Assembly (NCBI GenBank): GCA_001780825.1
Contig: MFIX01000121.1
Coordinates: forward strand, 13,441 to 39,176
Source of the DNA: Candidatus Glassbacteria bacterium RIFCSPLOWO2_12_FULL_58_11
GTDB lineage: Bacteria; Gemmatimonadota; Glassbacteria; GWA2-58-10
Reading direction: 5' to 3'
Length of the DNA: 25,736 bases
Below are positions 21,631-25,736 of this stretch, in pieces; position 1 is the stretch's first letter, and each line of letters opens with the position of its first letter. The notes beneath the pieces are model-generated. The model was not told the DNA's origin. It ran no database searches and worked only from the letters and a program-made list of their open reading frames with translations. The translations under genes were made by a program, and so were the position numbers.

Positions 21631-23259
21631 TCAACTAATTGAAGGCTCGCATTCCAGCACCCTCCAGGGGTGCAGCTCTGCGGGCTTTTTTCTTTTGTAC
21701 AAAAGCGGATCCAGTTCCACTCCCGCCTCGTCCAGGCAGTCCAGGAACCTCTCTCCCGGTTCCACTGCGGCGCGGGCCAGAGGGGCGGCCAGAGTTCTGT
21801 CGCCCAGAGAGATAACCGCCTGCGCCACGGCTTCCGCCGGCGACCCGGCCTGCAGTTCTACCCGGGCGCCCGGCCCCGAGAGGTCTCGCCTGAGCTGACG
21901 GATGGCGGCCTTGATCTCACCGGGCCGGAACATCGACTCATCCTGCCAGGCGGTCTGCGGCTTGGGCACGAACGGGTTCAGGCTCACTTTCAGCTTCATG
22001 CCGGTCCCGGCGCACGCGGCCAGCTCCCTGATCTGGCGCGCCAGCTCCTCGCGGTCGGCCCGGCTCTCTCCCGGCAAGCCGATCATATAATAGAGCTTGA
22101 GGCTCTCGAAGCCCTCCCGCGACATCAGCTCTACTACCTCGAACAGGCGCTCGCGGCTGTAGCGTTTCCCGATCCGGCTCAGCAGCTCCGCGCTGGCTGT
22201 CTCCGGGGCGAGAGTCAGACCTCCGACACCGCATTTTTTCAATAACTCAAGCAGGGAGCGGCTCACCGTATCGACGCGCAGCGAGGAGATCCCGAGCCGC
22301 AGTCCCCTGGCGGCCGCGGCCTCGAGGATAGCCTCCAGCTCAGGATGGTCGCAGAGGTTCGCTCCTACCAGCCCCGCGGAGCGGGCCTGCCGCGGAGCGC
22401 GGGAAAGCGCTTCGATTACCCGCTCCGCCGGCACCGGACGGTAAGGCCGGTTCACCCGGCAGACCAGGCAGAACCGGCAGTTCCAGCGGCAGCCGCGGGC
22501 CACCTCCACCATGAACATACGCTTGAAATGCGTGGTATCCGAGACTATCGCGCTGTGGGCCGGGGGATCGAGGCGGCTGTTCACCGCCCGGCGCACCGTG
22601 GCCGGGGCCCGGCCGCTTGCCGGAAATGGCGCCACCGGATAAGGCCCCTTCTCCGGGCGGGTCTCATAGAGGGCCGGGATGTAGAAGCCCTCCCGCGCGG
22701 CCAGCGCTTCGAGCAGGTGCTGACGGGGCCAGCCGCGGCTGAAGGCCTCCAGCCACAGCGCCGCGAAATCCGGCGCCAGCCTCTCGGAGTCGCCGATAGC
22801 GCAGACATCGATAAACGGTGCCAGCGGCTCCGGGTTGGCGGTGATCACCGGGCCACCGCAGATGACCACAGGGGCTCCCTCCCCCCGCTCCGCCGCGTAC
22901 AGCGGGATTCCGGCCGCGGCCAGCGCCCGCGGCAACATCAGTGTTTCCTGCTCGTAGGAGATCGAGGCGGCCAGCACCTTGAACTCCCCGGCCTTCCGGC
23001 CGCTTTCCAGGGAGAGCCACTCCCCGGCCTTGTCCAGCCCCCCGCGGCCGAGAAGGAAAAGCCTTTCGCAGCGCACCTCCGGCAGGCTGTTGAAAATCCG
23101 GTAAACGGTCTGGAAGCCGAGGCTGCTCATGGCCACCGGATAGGGGGAAAGGGCCGCCAGCCCCACCTCGCATGGACAATAACCGGATTTCAGGAGCGTT
23201 CCAGTCTCCTGCGCCAGGATAGCGCCGCGCAATTTTTCCATGTTCGAATAACCGGACAT
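21631..23259 (-). CDS. radical SAM protein with an N-terminal cobalamin-binding-like domain, function unknown
   Basis: The protein has the radical SAM cluster motif CRWNCRFC (Cys257, Cys261 and Cys264 from the ATG at 23259). It continues with a TIM-barrel containing SRIGKRYSRERLFEVVELM, LKLYYMIGLPGE and a SLNPFVPKPQTAWQ segment. The N-terminal 200 residues resemble B12-binding/radical SAM proteins: PVAMSSLGFQTVYRIFN, VLAASISYEQETL, and VVICGGPVITANPEPLAPFID with GDSE. These features recall the uncharacterised family in which the radical SAM part is sometimes fused to a DUF2344 domain; no such fusion is visible here. Starts at TTG 23316 (GGAG nearby) or ATG 23241 are alternatives. No neighbour indicates the substrate. 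Confidence 0.85.
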   Translation of the reverse strand: MSGYSNMEKLRGAILAQETGTLLKSGYCPCEVGLAALSPYPVAMSSLGFQTVYRIFNSLPEVRCERLFLLGRGGLDKAGEWLSLESGRKAGEFKVLAASISYEQETLMLPRALAAAGIPLYAAERGEGAPVVICGGPVITANPEPLAPFIDVCAIGDSERLAPDFAALWLEAFSRGWPRQHLLEALAAREGFYIPALYETRPEKGPYPVAPFPASGRAPATVRRAVNSRLDPPAHSAIVSDTTHFKRMFMVEVARGCRWNCRFCLVCRVNRPYRPVPAERVIEALSRAPRQARSAGLVGANLCDHPELEAILEAAAARGLRLGISSLRVDTVSRSLLELLKKCGVGGLTLAPETASAELLSRIGKRYSRERLFEVVELMSREGFESLKLYYMIGLPGESRADREELARQIRELAACAGTGMKLKVSLNPFVPKPQTAWQDESMFRPGEIKAAIRQLRRDLSGPGARVELQAGSPAEAVAQAVISLGDRTLAAPLARAAVEPGERFLDCLDEAGVELDPLLYKRKKPAELHPWRVLECEPSIS

Positions 23260-23416
23260 TCCGAATTTCCAATCTGGCGGAACCCATCCACCTTTCCTAA
23301 AGGCTTTACCCTTCAATCAGCTCCGTGGCCGTCTTTGAAATATGCCAAATGCCGGCCGGCAGTTAAAGAAAAATTATCCTTAACGCTCGGGGGTATTAAG
23401 CGCTCCAGTCCGCGGG

Positions 23417-23445
23417 AATAAAAAAGGCCTGGGATAATCAGGCCT
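23417..23445 (-). terminator. intrinsic terminator after the TPR protein gene
   Basis: On the minus strand AGGCCTG (23445-23439) and CAGGCCT (23431-23425) form a 7-bp stem with a 7-base loop, followed by TTTTTATT. It lies about 95 bases after the stop at 23539. Confidence 0.88.
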
Positions 23446-23538
23446 GATATCAGCATTCCGCTATGTAATTTTAATGGAGCGAATAGAGTTGCCCGGGCCC
23501 GGACGGAAAAGCATTCGGACGGCCCGCGTCCAGCTGTT

Positions 23539-24447
23539 TCAGTAAGGGTTATGCCGGTCCCGTTCCGGCAGACTGGGCTTGACCCGGGTCCGGCCGCCGA
23601 AAATCTTGCCTTTGAGTATAAACGAGTCGACCATGTTGAGGAAAAAGACCCCCAGTGCCGCATCGATCATATAGCCGCCGGCTTTGTAACGGGACTGGCC
23701 GATGTTCACCCGGTCCTGGTAGAAGGGGCGGTCGGACCCGGTAACCGCCTGATCGTAGAACTTCTGGCCGGAGCTGCGCAGCATATACCCACCGATGAAC
23801 AACCCGGCTGTAGCTCCGAGGACCGTATAACCGGTCCACATTGTCTTGGGCTCAGCGGTCTGAATCATCCACCAGCCGGGGACTACATAGCCGACAAAGC
23901 CTTTCGATTTGGCTTCCTGGATCAGACGGAAACTGTCCAGCGCCGCCGCCTCTTTGGTGCGCAGAAGCTGCAATTCGAGGTCCTGTTCGCGCTTTTTCGC
24001 TTCGCTCAGTCGGACCAGGTTTTCTGCCTTAGCCAGCTCGGGGTTCATCTGCAGGGCTTTCTGGGCAGCCAGGCGGGCCTGTTCGTACTGGTGATTGTCG
24101 TAATACGACAGGCTGATCAAGTACTGGATATCCACGTTTTCAGGCTGGCTCTTGAGCACGATCTGAAAGTTTTCGATCGCCCGCTCGAACATCAGTTTCC
24201 GGCGGTATACATCCCCCAGGCCCTGCCTGGCCTTGATATTATCGTAGTCCAGGCTGACCGCCTGCCAGTATTCCTTTTCCGCCTCATCCAAAAGGTTCAT
24301 TTCCAGGTACTGGTCGGCGCGGGAGACATGATCCGCCGCCAGGTAAAGGTTCTCGACGGATTGTCCCTCCGCCCGCAGCGTGGCATGGGGCCAGAGCAGA
24401 AATGCCGCGCACGACAGTGCGCAAGCTGATAACTTTATCGCGTTCAT
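23539..24447 (-). CDS. exported TPR protein with hydrophobic C-terminal half
   Basis: I do not recognise a named family. From the ATG at 24447 the product is 302 residues. A signal peptide probably ends at TLRA (residue 26). Three or four TPR units follow over about residues 30-140, for example NLLDEAEKEYWQAVSLDYDN, FERAIENFQIVLKSQPENVD and QYEQARLAAQKALQMNPE. Then come a charged helix and, from about residue 175, segments with membrane character: VVPGWWMIQT, YTVLGATAGLFIGGYML, and AALGVFFLNMVDSFIL. The C-terminal half resembles the DUF5683-type tails of exported proteins in Bacteroidetes-like phyla, but I cannot confirm this. A GTG at 24459 overlaps the upstream stop; ATG is preferred because it gives a clean signal peptide. 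Confidence 0.7.
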   Translation of the reverse strand: MNAIKLSACALSCAAFLLWPHATLRAEGQSVENLYLAADHVSRADQYLEMNLLDEAEKEYWQAVSLDYDNIKARQGLGDVYRRKLMFERAIENFQIVLKSQPENVDIQYLISLSYYDNHQYEQARLAAQKALQMNPELAKAENLVRLSEAKKREQDLELQLLRTKEAAALDSFRLIQEAKSKGFVGYVVPGWWMIQTAEPKTMWTGYTVLGATAGLFIGGYMLRSSGQKFYDQAVTGSDRPFYQDRVNIGQSRYKAGGYMIDAALGVFFLNMVDSFILKGKIFGGRTRVKPSLPERDRHNPY

Positions 24448-24451
24448 TCGA

Positions 24452-25072
24452 TCACTCACCTTCCCTGCTTTGCGTGATCAGCATATCTATCCTGGTCAGG
24501 AGCTGTGATTGATAGTTTTCCGCGGCTGGATCGAGCGTCCCGTTGGGGTCCGCGATCGCCGCGGCCAATGAATCTTGCCCGAGATTGAAATAGGCTTCGG
24601 CCAAAACCGCCTCGAGGTCGGCGGCGTTGATCGAGCTCTTATATTCGAAGACAAACTGGGAATCGACCGCCAGAGCCTCGAGCACATTGTCTCTGACGCG
24701 CGCAAAATCAGGCGGCGTGATATCCCGATAGGCCAGGCCCAGTCCGGCCAGCGCGTTGACACTGTCTTTCGCGGTCCTGGGCGTCCTTTGCAGGGCGCTG
24801 TTAAAATTGCTTACCGCCTTGACCAGGGAGTCCTGCATGGCCAGACTCCAGCCCAGGCCGATATAAGCCTCGGGCCAGAGCTTCTGAACATCGATCGCCA
24901 GGGCATTGCGGAATCCAAGCGCCGAGAGCCCGTATTGGCCGCCGCTGAACAATCCCCAGGCATTGGATACGTCGGCGAGATAAGCCGGCTGGGGGTCGTA
25001 ATCCGGCGCGGACGGTGTGCTGCAGCTGCAGGCGATCAGGCAGAGCACGAATGTGATAAAAACTTTCTTCAT
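24452..25072 (-). CDS. small TPR-like lipoprotein, function unknown
   Basis: The 206-residue product has a type II signal peptide with lipobox LIAC (Cys15; a second Cys lies at 17). The mature part is helical, with TPR-like pairs: GQYGLSALGFRNALAIDV, PEAYIGLGWSLAMQ, KAVSNFNSALQRTP, and AVLAEAYFNLGQDSLAAAI. No enzyme motif is present. The stop lies just before the ATG of the next TPR gene (5 bases), and the pair is probably translated together and acts at the envelope. A homologous role with the preceding secreted protein is possible, as the gap to it is only 41 bases. Confidence 0.72.
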   Translation of the reverse strand: MKKVFITFVLCLIACSCSTPSAPDYDPQPAYLADVSNAWGLFSGGQYGLSALGFRNALAIDVQKLWPEAYIGLGWSLAMQDSLVKAVSNFNSALQRTPRTAKDSVNALAGLGLAYRDITPPDFARVRDNVLEALAVDSQFVFEYKSSINAADLEAVLAEAYFNLGQDSLAAAIADPNGTLDPAAENYQSQLLTRIDMLITQSREGE

Positions 25073-25113
25073 AATTTTAAAGCTTTCCCTTTGATAGGAT
25101 TCTGCTCTCGATT

Positions 25114-25736
25114 TCAGCGCAACAGTACCATTTTCCGGGTGACAGTCATCCCCGGGGCGGTCATCCGGTAGAAATAGACGCCGCTCGGCAAGTCCCGGCC
25201 GTCATCGGCCTGGCCTGTCCATTGCACCGTATGGATTCCCGCCGCCTGGGGGCCCTCGACAAGAGTACGGACCAGGCTGCCGCGCAGATTGTAAATTTTG
25301 ATTGACAGGTTTTCCGCCGGTCCGCTTCCCGGCACGCTGAAAGTAATAAAAGTCGAGGGGTTGAACGGATTAGGCGCGTTCTGGGCCAGTGAATATCCAG
25401 CCGCTTTCGGCAGATCGGTGGTTGAATAGCCGGCCGCCCGCAAGCTGAAAGTGCCCAGCTCGCCGGTCCGGGCGCTGTAAATCCCGGCAGCCGGATCGTA
25501 AACCGTCTCCAGCGGCAGCCAGCGGCCCTGCTGCAGGATGCAAATCACCGGCCGGATATCGGCCTCCGCTCCGGCGCTCCGCAGCGACACGGTTGCGAAA
25601 GTGGCCAGGCCGCCTTCCAGGGCGCTGAAAGTAAAACTGTTGCCCGCGCTGATCAGGGCAAGGTCCTCCGTGGCGGCGTCTCCCAGCCCGGATAAAGCGG
25701 CCAGGCGTTCTTTCAGCTTTTCATTGGCGACCACCG
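25114..25736 (-). CDS. secreted protein, C-terminal part with FlgD-like/type IX-style sorting domain (5' end outside window)
   Basis: Only the last 207 or so codons are visible; the frame is open to the window edge, so the GTG near 25734 is probably internal. The final 90 residues carry NAPNPFNPSTFITFSVP, then LSIKIYNLRGSLVRTLVEG and GIHTVQWTGQADDGRDLPSG with VYFYRMTAPGMTVTRKMVLL. This is the C-terminal immunoglobulin-like domain that marks secreted proteins, many of them exported by the type IX system, in the Bacteroidetes-Chlorobi-Fibrobacteres group and related phyla. The upstream 110 residues look like beta-sandwich sequence without motifs. Cargo function is unknown. Confidence 0.8.
   Translation of the reverse strand, partial: VVANEKLKERLAALSGLGDAATEDLALISAGNSFTFSALEGGLATFATVSLRSAGAEADIRPVICILQQGRWLPLETVYDPAAGIYSARTGELGTFSLRAAGYSTTDLPKAAGYSLAQNAPNPFNPSTFITFSVPGSGPAENLSIKIYNLRGSLVRTLVEGPQAAGIHTVQWTGQADDGRDLPSGVYFYRMTAPGMTVTRKMVLLR

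Overview
The window is a GC-rich bacterial chromosome segment of the housekeeping type. Almost every gene lies on the minus strand, so transcription runs from high to low coordinates; the only plus-strand gene I support is rpmB. The TolQ/TolR/TolA-like/TolB/Pal/YbgF set, several lipobox lipoproteins, an outer-membrane barrel protein and a secreted protein with a C-terminal sorting-type domain show a diderm envelope. The Rnf genes suggest an anaerobic or fermentative energy metabolism. The surface-protein styles (barrel starting with an RGMGG motif, sorting tail with an NPFNPST motif) recall the Fibrobacteres-Chlorobi-Bacteroidetes group and neighbouring candidate phyla. That placement is inference; there is no rRNA here.

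Layout in order of transcription. (1) 25736-23539: end of a secreted protein, a small lipoprotein and a TPR protein, closed by an intrinsic terminator at 23417-23445. (2) 23316-21631: a radical SAM protein of unknown function, convergent with rpmB. (3) 21140-16586: a nucleotide-sugar dehydrogenase followed by tolQ, tolR, a TolA/TonB-like gene and tolB. (4) pal, with its own consensus promoter (16253-16280) and a strong hairpin behind it (15508-15552). (5) ybgF-nrdR-rnfC-rnfD-rnfG-rnfE-rnfA, tightly packed and ended by a terminator at 9387-9423. (6) A DNRLRE-like lipoprotein and a barrel protein. (7) rplM-rpsI-rpsB-tsf-pyrH-frr, ended by a terminator at 2247-2280. (8) uppS-cdsA-dxr, with dxr running off the window. 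Regions 7 and 8 follow the widespread bacterial order linking ribosomal proteins, EF-Ts, UMP kinase and ribosome recycling to isoprenoid and phospholipid precursor synthesis.

The most striking observation is in rnfE. An in-frame amber codon at 10522-10524 splits a reading frame whose remaining 46 codons still encode the expected last membrane helix and end in an ATGA overlap with rnfA. TAG is a normal stop elsewhere in the window, so this is a mutation, a sequence error or genuine read-through. Second, no rnfB lies next to the otherwise complete rnfCDGEA set. Other points are a 160-residue low-complexity basic/alanine tail on ribosomal protein S2, nrdR embedded in the ybgF-rnf operon, and several possible RNA structures in the three long intergenic gaps. 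I see no CRISPR array, tRNA, rRNA, insertion sequence or phage gene, and no clearly new multi-gene system.
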